Of a stretch of DNA of 64,000 bases, positions 43,696-52,015 are shown piece after piece (position 1 is the stretch's first letter; each line of letters opens with the position of its first letter). Position numbers and translations under genes: made by a program. Below the pieces are notes generated by a model, which saw only the letters and a program-made list of their open reading frames with translations, was not told the origin of the DNA and did not search any database. Origin of the DNA: Acidimicrobiales bacterium (GTDB lineage: Bacteria > Actinomycetota > Acidimicrobiia > Acidimicrobiales > MedAcidi-G1); the NCBI GenBank assembly GCA_014237715.1, contig JAAZZG010000001.1:121080-185079 (forward strand). The letters run 5' to 3'.

Positions 43696-44850
43696 ATGGG
43701 TTCGGGGGGACGACTTTCCGGCGATCTGGCCGAGGCGCTGAGCCGCTGTACCGGAACGTCGGCGACCGGCCATTCTCTACCGGCCGCTTGCTACGTGGAT
43801 CCAGATGTCGCCGCCCTTGAGGCGGAAGTGATCTTCCGACAGGGATGGGTGGGGGTCGGTCGGAGCGATCGTTGGCCAGGAACCGGTGACTATGCGGCAA
43901 TCGACCTCGGTGGAGTCCCGGTGGTGGTGGTCCGAGATGACGAAGGGGCCCTCAGCGCCTACGCAAACACGTGCCGTCATCGATCGACGCAGGTAATGGA
44001 CGGGGAGGGACACTGCACCCGGATGCGTTGTCCGTTTCATTTTTGGACCTACGGGCTAGACGGTCGTCTCCTCGGCGCACCCAATATGCATCAGACCGAA
44101 GACTTCGACCGGGACGAACACGGACTTCACGAGTTTGCGGTGACCGAGCGTCACGGGTTCGCCTTCGTGAGTCTCGAGGCCTCACCGCCGTCGATCGACC
44201 ACTGGTTGGGTGACTTCGGCGTCATTCACGCTCGTTGGGATCTGGCTTCACTGGTGACGACCCGTCGACGCGAGTTCACTGTGGACTGCAACTGGAAGGA
44301 ATTCGCCGAGGTCTTCAACGAGTACTACCACCTGCCGTACGTCCATCCGGGCAGCATCAGCGACACCTACGACGACCCCGACGAGCCCGAGGATGTGGTC
44401 GGGGCATGGGCCACGCACTCCAGCACCACGCAGGGCACCGGTGGTCTCCTGGAGGCGGATCAGGCCAAGGCTCTACCGAGGATCGGTGCACTGACCGACC
44501 GTGAGGCTGGCGGCGTCCGGTACTCGTGGTTGCATCCGACGCTGGTTATCGCCACGGGAGCCGAGGGGATGTGGATGTACGAGGTGTACCCCGACGGTCC
44601 GAACCGGTGCCGATGTGCACAGGTCGTGTGCTTTCCGGCGGAGACGGTCGCTCTGGATCGGTTCGCGGCGGTAGCGGAGGCCTACTACGAACGCTTTGAC
44701 GTAGCGATTGCAGAGGACATTCCGATGCTCGAGCGGCAACATCGGGGAATGCAGTCGCCCTTCGCGGAGCAGGGGCGATTTTCGTATCTGGAGCCCAATG
44801 TGGCCCGCTTCGCCAGTTGGTATGCCGATCGGTTGTTGTCCGTGGCCTGA
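43696..44850 (+). CDS. Rieske non-haem iron oxygenase, alpha subunit
   Basis: A 384-residue ring-hydroxylating or demethylating type oxygenase. The Rieske [2Fe-2S] ligands are CRHRSTQVM and CPFHFWTYGLDG. The mononuclear iron motif is NWKEFAEVFNEYYHLPYVHP (two His) with the third ligand Asp in VAIAEDIPMLERQHRGMQ. This layout is that of the choline/carnitine/betaine-monooxygenase branch. No reductase gene is adjacent. It is divergent from the Ldh_2 gene over a 47-base gap that must hold both promoters. Confidence 0.9.
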   Translation: MGSGGRLSGDLAEALSRCTGTSATGHSLPAACYVDPDVAALEAEVIFRQGWVGVGRSDRWPGTGDYAAIDLGGVPVVVVRDDEGALSAYANTCRHRSTQVMDGEGHCTRMRCPFHFWTYGLDGRLLGAPNMHQTEDFDRDEHGLHEFAVTERHGFAFVSLEASPPSIDHWLGDFGVIHARWDLASLVTTRRREFTVDCNWKEFAEVFNEYYHLPYVHPGSISDTYDDPDEPEDVVGAWATHSSTTQGTGGLLEADQAKALPRIGALTDREAGGVRYSWLHPTLVIATGAEGMWMYEVYPDGPNRCRCAQVVCFPAETVALDRFAAVAEAYYERFDVAIAEDIPMLERQHRGMQSPFAEQGRFSYLEPNVARFASWYADRLLSVA

Positions 44851-44879
44851 GGGCCCAACGGAGGTCCGTCGCCTGACGA

Positions 44880-45461
44880 TTAGTCGTTCTGCTGGCGACG
44901 GAGCCGCATTTCACCTATGCAGTCCTGTGCCTGCTGGCTTTCGCGTGGGTCGACATCAGAGGAGCGGAGGGAGGATCGCAGATCTAGGGCACCAGTTTCG
45001 TCCTGAACCGGATTATCGAGGTCCATGCCCTTCCTGCGAAGGCAGGCCACCACGTCAAGGATGACCTCGTTGTCGGCCCGAATCTGATCCGGAGTGCGGT
45101 TGCCCCGGGATTCAGCGAACCCGCTGCGGAGGTCGGCGATGCCCGACTCGGCGGAGCAACGGCTCAGCGCCTCCTGATATCCGGGGTCCTCGATGACCAC
45201 TGCGTCGCCCTCGTCTCCGGCAAAGCCACGGAATTCGTAGCCGGACTCATCCAGACAGGAGTTGAACCGCTCCTGGGTCGATTCCCGCACCTCTCGCCGG
45301 TCAGTCTCGGATTCGGCGAGTGGGATCGTCTCTTTGGGCGCCTCAGATCCAGCCCCTGCCGAACCACAGGCCCCGACCACCAGGCCGAGGAGCAGAAGCC
45401 CGACAGGCTGCCCAATGGATCGCCGGGTCGACAGAGGAGTCGACTGGTAGGAGAGTCGCAT
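44880..45461 (-). CDS. lipoprotein of unknown function
   Basis: A 193-residue protein. The start at 45461 has GTGGAGA upstream and gives a lipoprotein signal (GLLLLGLVVGAC, lipidated Cys). The mature part is acidic and helical with four or more cysteines (ERFNSCLDESGYEF, EALSRCSAESG, LDVVACLRRKGMD, QAQDCIGEM), a spacing seen in many actinobacterial lipoproteins of unknown role; disulfides are likely. It resembles small anchored proteins but no domain name can be given. Confidence 0.72.
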   Translation of the reverse strand: MRLSYQSTPLSTRRSIGQPVGLLLLGLVVGACGSAGAGSEAPKETIPLAESETDRREVRESTQERFNSCLDESGYEFRGFAGDEGDAVVIEDPGYQEALSRCSAESGIADLRSGFAESRGNRTPDQIRADNEVILDVVACLRRKGMDLDNPVQDETGALDLRSSLRSSDVDPRESQQAQDCIGEMRLRRQQND

Positions 45462-45525
45462 GGCGAGAGTCTCCACTCGATGCCGTATGTGGCCGGTGTT
45501 GGCCAGATGAGGGTCCGGTGAGCGA

Positions 45526-47097
45526 TCAGGCAGCGCTGCGACGCTGACCGCCGCTGGAGTTTCCGCTTCGACGCTGGCCGGGCTTACCGCCGTTGCGAGT
45601 CGGTCCACCGGAACGCTGGCCTCCGGGCTTGTGACCCTCCGACTGGCCATGGCTGCGGTTCTGGCCGCCGTGTTTGTGGCCGCCCTGCTTGCCGGAACCT
45701 GTCTTGGGCCCGCCGTTTCGTTGGCCAGGCTTGCCGTTTCGCTTTGGACCACCCTGGCGGTTGCCGCCGTCACCCCGGTTGCCGCCGTCGGCCCGGTTGT
45801 CGTTCCGGTTGCGGTTGCGGTTGCCGTTGCCGGAGCCGTGCCTGGGCCCGCCGCGGTGCTTACCGTTCGAGCGGTTTCGGCGGGGTTGGTAGTCGGGCGA
45901 CCGGTCGTCGCCACGGTTGGCACGTCGCTCTTCGCGCTCGGCGGGGGCGAGCTGTCGAACGGCCGGCGGAGTCAACTCCCGGACGGTGGCCAGGTCGGGG
46001 CTCGTTACCGGCTCGTCGAGGCCGACGTCGCGCTGCAGGCGACGGGTGTCCCGTTTCTGGTCGGGCTGGATGAGGGAGATCACCACACCGTCCTGACCAG
46101 CACGGGCGGTTCGACCGGAACGGTGGACGTAGGCCTTGTGATCCTCGGGCGGGTCGTAGTGGACGACCGAGGCCACGCCATCGACGTGGATGCCGCGGGC
46201 CGCCACGTCGGTGGCCACCAGTGCGTGCACGCGGCCACCGGTGAAGTCGGCGAGTGCTCGGGTGCGTTGGCTCTGGCTGCGTCCACCGTGGATGGCGGCG
46301 GCTTTGATCTCGGAGCGGGCCAACTGCTTGGCGAGACGGTCGGCGCCGTGCCGGGTCCGGCAGAAGATGATGGCCGGCCAGGCGGCAGCCACGGCTTCGG
46401 CGGTCAGGTCCACCCGGGCGGTCTTGTCGACCGTCCAGAAGAAATGGGTGGCCGCAGTGATGTCGGGCGTTTCGTCGCCGACCTCGTGACGCACCGGATC
46501 GTTCTGGTAGTCGCGGGTCAACTTGGCGATGTCGCCGTCCAGCGTCGCCGAGAACAACACGGTCTGGCGGTCGTCGGACGTTTGGTTGAGCAGGCGTCGG
46601 ACGGCGGGCATGAAGCCCATGTCGGCCATCCGGTCGGCCTCGTCGAGGACGACCCGGTCGACGTCGCTGAGATTCACGGCGCCCTGGTCGATGAGGTCCT
46701 CGAGGCGACCTGGACAGGCGACGAGAATGTCGACGCCGTCACGTAGGGCCTTGAGTTGGGGGCCGTAACCGACGCCTCCATAGACGACGCCGACCCGGAC
46801 CTTGCCGGCGAAGGTTCGCAGGTCGGTGCGGATTTGCTCGGCGAGCTCCCGGGTGGGGGCGAGCACGAGTGCGCGGGGACGACGGGGCTCGGCGCGGCCC
46901 ACGGACGCTACGAGGGGAATCCCGAAGGCGAGGGTCTTGCCGGAGCCGGTAGGGGCTCGGCCGCAGACGTCGCGACCGGCGAGGGCGTCGGCGATGGTGA
47001 CAGCCTGGATGGCGAACGGCGAGGTAATTCCTTGTGCGCTGAGCGCATCGCAGATCGCAGAGGGCACGCCGAGATCGGCGAAGGTTGGGGATGACAT
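45526..47097 (-). CDS. DEAD-box RNA helicase with long Gly/Asn/Arg-rich tail
   Basis: A 523-residue helicase. The Q motif region is FADLGVPSAICDALSAQGIT, motif I APTGSGKT, II VLDEADRM, III FSATLDGD, and VI VHRSGRTARAG. After about residue 390 comes a roughly 130-residue low-complexity basic tail rich in GN, RN, GG, GQ and HK units, likely an RNA-binding, possibly condensate-forming region. The type is RhlE/CshA/DeaD-like, usually acting in ribosome assembly, mRNA decay and cold adaptation. A strong hairpin lies in its 5' region and cspA is nearby. Confidence 0.93.
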   Translation of the reverse strand: MSSPTFADLGVPSAICDALSAQGITSPFAIQAVTIADALAGRDVCGRAPTGSGKTLAFGIPLVASVGRAEPRRPRALVLAPTRELAEQIRTDLRTFAGKVRVGVVYGGVGYGPQLKALRDGVDILVACPGRLEDLIDQGAVNLSDVDRVVLDEADRMADMGFMPAVRRLLNQTSDDRQTVLFSATLDGDIAKLTRDYQNDPVRHEVGDETPDITAATHFFWTVDKTARVDLTAEAVAAAWPAIIFCRTRHGADRLAKQLARSEIKAAAIHGGRSQSQRTRALADFTGGRVHALVATDVAARGIHVDGVASVVHYDPPEDHKAYVHRSGRTARAGQDGVVISLIQPDQKRDTRRLQRDVGLDEPVTSPDLATVRELTPPAVRQLAPAEREERRANRGDDRSPDYQPRRNRSNGKHRGGPRHGSGNGNRNRNRNDNRADGGNRGDGGNRQGGPKRNGKPGQRNGGPKTGSGKQGGHKHGGQNRSHGQSEGHKPGGQRSGGPTRNGGKPGQRRSGNSSGGQRRSAA

Positions 47098-47293
47098 GTG
47101 TTCTCCGGCCCGCGGTTCGTGGGGCCTGCCTCAGAAAGGCTTCTGATGGGATCGCCCGGCACTGATCGGCGGGGCGGGTGGTTCACCTCGACCGGGGAAC
47201 CATCTCCCGTCAGCGAACCCACCGAGGTTTATCCATCGGCGTACCAACAGACTACCGGGCCAGCGGCCGGTTCCCCGGGTGGGTGACTAGAGA

Positions 47294-47323
47294 CACCTCC
47301 GACACCCCAGTTGGTCGGAGGTG
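47294..47323. other. perfect 10-bp inverted repeat between divergent genes
   Basis: CACCTCCGAC and GTCGGAGGTG around a 10-base loop, in the 296-base gap (47098-47393) between the helicase and the EamA gene. It could fold in the long 5' leader of the helicase message or act as an operator. Apart from it and a GGTTC/GAACC pair near 47180-47205, I see nothing else in the gap. Confidence 0.55.
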
Positions 47324-47393
47324 CTGGATCCGGTCATCTAGAGTCCGGCGGCCGCTGGAGCCCCAGTGGATCCCCCTCAGGAGCAGTAGGCCG

Positions 47394-48362
47394 ATGGCGC
47401 CCACACTCAATCGGTTCCAGGGTTCGGTCGCCGTGCTGCTCTGTGGAGTGGCATTCAGCTTTGGACCGCTCACCCTCCGGGCGCTCCATGAGGCCGACGA
47501 GTGGCAGTACCTCACCTACCGCAGCTTCTTCGCAGCGGCGGTGTCGCTCGTGATCATCTTGGCGGCAGGTCGTAGTCCGGTCCGTGCGGTCATGGATGCC
47601 GGCGTTCGACAGGTACTCGCCGGGTTCCTGTTGGCTGCGATGTTCACCCTCTTCGTTGTGGCGCTCAGCCGGATCTCAGCGGCTTTCGTGTTACTGATGC
47701 AGTCGACGAGCCCCTTCTATGCGGCGATTCTCGGTCGGGTGTTCCTCGGTGAGCCGGTCAGCCGGGACACGTTGTGGGCCATCGTGGCTGCCGGAATCGG
47801 CGTCGTGGTGATGGTGGGCGGAAACGTGGGTGTAGGCGACCCGGTGGGGATCCTCCTTTCGGTTCTTCTGGCTGTGGCTCTCGGCGGCTACGCGGTTCTG
47901 ATTCGGAGTGCCCCGGCGCGTGATCCCGGGGTGCCGATCCTCATCGGCGGCTCAACAGCTGCTGTGGTGGCCGGGCTGGTGGCGGCCTCGGGCCCCGGTG
48001 TGGGTGTTCCGGCATTCGACCTCTGGATGGCCTTCATCGCCGGGGGCCTGATGATCGGGATCTTCGCCCCGATCTGGAACTACGTCCACCGGTTCGTGCC
48101 GCCTGCCGACGTCAGCCTGCTCCTCATCTCCGAGGTCGTGATGGCCCCGTTGTGGGTCTGGATCTGGCAGGAGGAAGAGCCGACGGCTGAGACGTTGGTC
48201 GGTGGGGGGATCGCCCTGGGGGCCGTTCTGTGGTTGACCATCCGGGCGGCACGGTCTGGTCGGCATGATTTGCCGGACCGTATGGGTCGGGTGCGGGGAT
48301 TGCATGTCGGCGCCGTACCGGGGTTTCGGCGCTATCGGGGGCTCGACGACGAGAGCGTCTGA
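47394..48362 (+). CDS. EamA/DMT-superfamily transporter
   Basis: A 322-residue membrane protein with AGGAG before the ATG. There are ten hydrophobic segments in two EamA repeats: GVAFSFGPLTLRALHEADEW opens the first and SVLLAVALGGYAVLIRSA the second, with TSPFYAAILGRVFLGEPVS, the typical end of repeat one. It is predicted to export or import a metabolite; the substrate is unknown. A terminator follows. Confidence 0.85.
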   Translation: MAPTLNRFQGSVAVLLCGVAFSFGPLTLRALHEADEWQYLTYRSFFAAAVSLVIILAAGRSPVRAVMDAGVRQVLAGFLLAAMFTLFVVALSRISAAFVLLMQSTSPFYAAILGRVFLGEPVSRDTLWAIVAAGIGVVVMVGGNVGVGDPVGILLSVLLAVALGGYAVLIRSAPARDPGVPILIGGSTAAVVAGLVAASGPGVGVPAFDLWMAFIAGGLMIGIFAPIWNYVHRFVPPADVSLLLISEVVMAPLWVWIWQEEEPTAETLVGGGIALGAVLWLTIRAARSGRHDLPDRMGRVRGLHVGAVPGFRRYRGLDDESV

Positions 48363-48380
48363 TCCGAGCCCGGACGCGAA

Positions 48381-48406
48381 AGAACCCGTCCCGTGGGACG
48401 GGTTCT
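48381..48406. terminator. strong hairpin between convergent EamA and cspA genes
   Basis: AGAACCCGTCCC (48381-48392) and GGGACGGGTTCT (48395-48406) form a 12-pair perfect stem; the two-base gap will open to a four-base loop. There is no clear T-run, but its place between convergent genes makes a bidirectional terminator the best reading. Confidence 0.75.
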
Positions 48407-48491
48407 CTGCCACCTCACCCCGAAGGGGAAGCGTGCAGCGGGTTGGGCTGTGGCCTCAGGCTAACGCCAGGGCCAGCCCACCAGTTCGGAT

Positions 48492-48692
48492 TCAGACCTT
48501 GCGGACGTTCAGAGCCTCAGGGCCCTTGCGGCCGGGGCCGACCTCGAACTCGACGGCCTGACCCTCGTCGAGGCTGCGGTAGCCCTCGCCCTCGATGTTG
48601 GAGTAGTGAACGAAGACATCTTCTTCACCGGACACGGAGAGGAACCCGTAGCCCTTTTCTGCATTGAAAAACTTCACGGTGCCATTCGGCAT
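48492..48692 (-). CDS. cold-shock protein (CspA family)
   Basis: A 66-residue single cold-shock domain. RNP1 is EKGYGFLSV and RNP2 is DVFVHYSNI; the start [14 protein letters not shown] is canonical. It binds single-stranded RNA/DNA and melts mRNA structure. The upstream DNA to 48824 (about 130 bases) is relatively A+T-rich and probably contains the promoter and an untranslated leader, but I cannot define a cold box. Confidence 0.96.
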   Translation of the reverse strand: MPNGTVKFFNAEKGYGFLSVSGEEDVFVHYSNIEGEGYRSLDEGQAVEFEVGPGRKGPEALNVRKV

Positions 48693-48824
48693 ATTCAGGT
48701 ATCGCTTTCTTTTGAACTAGACCGGGTCGGTTGTCGAACCGGCAGGGGTAAGCGTACGAGTTTCGATATCTAACCGGGCGTTTAGTGGTCGTAGGAAATT
48801 TCGGTGGAGTTTTCCGTGTTTGGC

Positions 48825-49178
48825 TCAGGCCTCGCCGACGCCCCGCTGCCCCACGAAGTAGCCCACGCCGTAGTCCTCGGTAGAGAACGTGATGGTGCTG
48901 CCTGGAGGGAAGTAGAAGAGGTCACCCTTGGTGGCCGTGATCGACTGGCCGGTGTCGTCGGCGATGGTGATCTCACCATCGACGATCAACTTCATCTCGT
49001 GGTACGTGTACGTGTAGGTCATCGACTGGCCTGCCTCGAGGCGGTAGCACCCGGCGGTGATCGGCTTGTCGGGGTCCTCGGAGACGGCGAAGTCGTCGAG
49101 GAATGCGTTGGCGTCGAACTCATCCATCGCCGGGAGTTCGCGTCCCTTGATGGATCCCTTGAACTGCATCGCTGCCAT
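48825..49178 (-). CDS. cupin-domain protein (EutQ-like)
   Basis: A 117-residue single cupin. AGCYRLEAGQSMTYTYTYHE leads into LIVDGEITIADDTGQ, and KGDLFYFPPGSTITFST is the second cupin motif. Only one clear metal-type His (in YTYHE) is seen, so metal binding is uncertain. It resembles EutQ-like cupins of ethanolamine use, but no eut genes are near. It stands alone upstream in transcription from cspA. Confidence 0.8.
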   Translation of the reverse strand: MAAMQFKGSIKGRELPAMDEFDANAFLDDFAVSEDPDKPITAGCYRLEAGQSMTYTYTYHEMKLIVDGEITIADDTGQSITATKGDLFYFPPGSTITFSTEDYGVGYFVGQRGVGEA

Positions 49179-49261
49179 GGATCGTTGCTCGTTTCATTTG
49201 ATGAGGAAAGACGAACGGAGATTCTGTCACGTATCGGGGGACGGTCTGCCAGACGAGTTAC

Positions 49262-50134
49262 TCAACCCCAGGCCGGTACTGCGTGGTCCGCCAGGGGGAA
49301 GATGAAGGCCTCATCGGTCGACAGCAGGGCCGTCCATTCGGTGGCGTCGATGGGCTCGAGCTGTTCTGCGGCAGCGATCGCCAGTCGGGCGATGGCCTTG
49401 TCACTGGGCGTGCAGAAAGCATCGATGCTCGGGGTCGACAGCGCGAAGCGGACCCCATCCTCAATCCCCTTGGGGGTTCGTTGCGGTTCGTACCAGGTGC
49501 GCAAATCCGGCGTTCGGTCTCCCCAAGGTCGCCAGGCCACGGCTTTGATGGCCATGACGCCCACGTCGCGGTTAATGCACTCAGCCAGCAGCGCCTCGAC
49601 GTCGGCCCGGTAGTCGGCGTCAGCCATGACCCGCGGGTAGACGGGGAACATCACCGTGTCGAGGTCGTAGCGGCGGACCGCCTCGAGGTGGGCCCGCGGG
49701 GCGCTGAGATCGTGGCCGGTGACGCCGACGAAACGGGTCAGGCCCTGATCTCGGGCTTCGAGAATGACCTCGAACGCCTCGGCCCGCTGGTCGAGGACCT
49801 CCAGGGAGGTGACGCCGTGGGCCTGGTAGAGGTCGAGATAGTCGACCTGCAGTCGGTCGAGCGTGCGTCGCAGACGGGTGCGGGCCCAGTCGCGCTCGGT
49901 CTCGGCAGTCTTGCCGGCCACGAACAGGCGGTCCCGGAGCGCCGGGATATGAGGGCCGACAGCCCGTTCAGCGAGGCCGTATCCGGGGGCGATGTCGAGG
50001 TGGTTGATCCCGGCGTCGATCGCCTCGTGGAGGAACACGGCTGACTCATCGGAAGTGTCGGCGGCGAAGGCCGCACCGCCCAGGATGGCGATGCTGCTTT
50101 GATGGTCGGTCCGACCGAGGCGACGGGTCTGCAT
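49262..50134 (-). CDS. aldo/keto reductase
   Basis: A 290-residue TIM-barrel NADPH oxidoreductase. The catalytic tetrad is visible: Asp and Tyr in HLDIAPGYGLAERAVG, Lys in LFVAGKT, His in LYQAHGV. The C-terminus is shorter than in large AKRs and has FALSTPSIDAFCTPSDKAIA in place of the usual cofactor loop, similar to many YhdN-like proteins. The gene is divergent from the VOC gene across 58 bases. Confidence 0.88.
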   Translation of the reverse strand: MQTRRLGRTDHQSSIAILGGAAFAADTSDESAVFLHEAIDAGINHLDIAPGYGLAERAVGPHIPALRDRLFVAGKTAETERDWARTRLRRTLDRLQVDYLDLYQAHGVTSLEVLDQRAEAFEVILEARDQGLTRFVGVTGHDLSAPRAHLEAVRRYDLDTVMFPVYPRVMADADYRADVEALLAECINRDVGVMAIKAVAWRPWGDRTPDLRTWYEPQRTPKGIEDGVRFALSTPSIDAFCTPSDKAIARLAIAAAEQLEPIDATEWTALLSTDEAFIFPLADHAVPAWG

Positions 50135-50192
50135 CCGGCCGACCGTAGCAACGACGATGAGGCCGGCCGGTCGTTGGGTTACCTTCGTAGCC

Positions 50193-50888
50193 GTGACTCT
50201 TCGACTGCGGCAGGTGGCACTGGTGGCCCACGACCTCGATCTCGTGGAGCGTGATCTGATCGCCCATCTGGGCCTGGAACCGTGCGTCCATGATCTCGGG
50301 GTATCGCAGTTCGGCCTCCGAAACGTGCTGTTCCCGGTGGGGGAGTGCCTCCTGGAGGTCGTCTCCCCGACGGCGACCGGAACGACCGCCGGTCGACAGT
50401 TGGAACGCCGTGATGGGGATGGCGGCTACATGGTCCTCGTCCAGACCGATGACCTGGCCGGAGATCGTCGTCGACTCGCTGATCTCGGTATTCGTATCGT
50501 TCTGGAGGCGAAGATGCCGGGCATCGAAGGTGTGCATATCCATCCCAAAGACGTCGGTGGTGCCATCCTCTCGATCGACGAGACCGAGAACTGGGCAGAC
50601 TGGCCGTGGGCCGGACCGGTTTGGAGCGACCACGTACGGACTGGCGTGGTCTCAGATCTCGTCGCCGTCGAGGTCCAAGCTGACGCACCGGCGGCCATGG
50701 CTGATCGTTGGGCAGGCGCCTTGGGAGTGTCTCGCTCGGGCAACGCGGTGTCGCTTGACGAGGGCGAGATCCGTTTCGTGGAGCCGACGGATGGTCGTGG
50801 GGAGGGCGTCTCCGGTCTCGAGTTTCGTTCCAAGCGATCTGCCGATCTGATGATCGGCGGAGTCCGGATAGCACTTCGACCTGCCTGA
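50193..50888 (+). CDS. VOC-superfamily (glyoxalase-like) protein
   Basis: A 231-residue protein with GTG start. It has two VOC-like halves: RLRQVALVAHDLDLVERDLI, then LLEVVSPTATGTTAGRQLER with YMVLVQTDDLAGDRRRLADL, and a second half beginning VSDLVAVEVQADAPAAMADR. Metal ligands are not obvious beyond a few His/Glu. The family holds lyases, dioxygenases and binding proteins. It lies 48 bases upstream of the AhpD-like selenoprotein gene and is probably transcribed with it. Confidence 0.8.
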   Translation: MTLRLRQVALVAHDLDLVERDLIAHLGLEPCVHDLGVSQFGLRNVLFPVGECLLEVVSPTATGTTAGRQLERRDGDGGYMVLVQTDDLAGDRRRLADLGIRIVLEAKMPGIEGVHIHPKDVGGAILSIDETENWADWPWAGPVWSDHVRTGVVSDLVAVEVQADAPAAMADRWAGALGVSRSGNAVSLDEGEIRFVEPTDGRGEGVSGLEFRSKRSADLMIGGVRIALRPA

Positions 50889-50936
50889 ATCCTGTCGGGT
50901 GCCCACTCGCAGGCTCCGGGCTGGAAGAATCAGGCC

Positions 50937-51995
50937 GTGCCGACCTACACGACCGAGTTGCCAATTCGTGATGAATTGGATGCTGCGCATGGGGAGGCCA
51001 TGGCCGAATGGTCCAGTGCGGGAACATGGTGGACCGGAACGCAACGACTTGCCATGGTTACCGAAGTACGCCGGGCCCGCGACGCCGACACGCTCGCCCC
51101 GTGGGAGTCACCGTCCGCGGTGGATGGGCTGATTCCGGATGACCATCCGCTGCCCGACCCTGTGGTCGACGTGGTCTGGCGGCTCACCAACCACCCAGGA
51201 ACCCTGACCTCCGAGTGGCATGCCTCGATTCTCGGCCGAGGCGTGGAGGCGCTGGCCTACGTCGAGGTGGTGTCGATCGTGGCCCAGGTGAACTGCATCG
51301 ACCGGTTTGCCGACGCCCTGGAACTGGATCGCGTGCCGATGCCGGAGGCGCAGCCCGGAGAACCCGACGGGCAGGCGCCCGCCGGCGCCGAGGTACGCCT
51401 GCACTGGGTACCGACAGTCGACATAGGAGGACCGAACGTCTGGCGAGCGCTCAGCGGCGTGCCTTCGGAACTGAAGGCAAGGTCACGGCTCTCGACGCCT
51501 CACTACCTGGAGGGTCGGGCGGTATTCGGCGATGTGGTCTCGGACCGGTTCTCGCTGCAGCGGGTCCAGATGGAATTGATCGCCGCCCGCACGTCGAAGC
51601 TGAACGAATGCTTCTACTGAACGACCAGTCACGCGTTGCTGCTCGGTCTGAGCGGTCTCCATCAGGACAATGAGGTGACCCTTGAAGCCATCGCCGGCTC
51701 CGGGAACGGTGATGGCGGAGTTCGACACGGTGATCTGCTCGTCCGATTGACCGAAGCCATGTGGGAAGGAGAGCCGGGGCCCCTGGCCGCGGTACGTGAC
51801 GAACTCTTGGCGGTCGCTGGAGCCGACGTTCTGGTCGATGCCGTGGCGGTGAGTGCCAACTTCCACATGATGACGCGGGTCGCTGACGGCACAGGTACGC
51901 CGTTGGACCCCGACACCGACGCTGCCTCTGTGGATTTCCGCAACGAGATCGAGGTGAACGACCTCGTGTCGCGACGCCATGTCCTGGCGTCCTGA
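50937..51995 (+). CDS. AhpD-like (carboxymuconolactone decarboxylase/peroxidase-related) selenoprotein, Sec at residue 228
   Basis: GTG start with GGAAG upstream; reading continues through one in-frame TGA (51618-51620) to a TGA at 51993-51995, giving 352 residues. Around the TGA the protein reads NECFY-U-TTSHALLLGL, the AhpD redox motif E-C-x-x-C-x-x-x-H with the second cysteine replaced by selenocysteine (C225, U228, H232). The 124 codons after it read as ordinary coding sequence in the same frame (DNEVTLEAIAGSGNGDGGVR, ANFHMMTRVADGTGTPL), so this is not a chance extension. A SECIS-type hairpin follows (51639-51655). Likely role: thiol/selenol peroxidase or reductase. A nonsense mutation of a Cys gene is the alternative. 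Confidence 0.87.
51639..51655 (+). promoter_or_regulatory. bacterial SECIS-like hairpin for the AhpD-like selenoprotein
   Basis: Stem CUGCUC/GAGCGG (one G-U pair) closes the loop GGUCU; the stem begins 18 bases after the TGA. The loop contains the GGUCU seen in the Escherichia coli fdhF SECIS, where the loop G and U contact SelB (established). The spacing is about two codons longer than in fdhF but within the range accepted for bacterial SECIS elements. Confidence 0.8.
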
Positions 51996-52015
51996 TCGGT
52001 TGAGGTAGCCGTAGA

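Noticed and set aside
45631..46746. Long plus-strand frame opposite the DEAD-box helicase
   Set aside because: It is the mirror of the helicase Gly/Asn/Arg tail and core; composition is Val/Gly-biased with no domain, whereas the helicase has all motifs.
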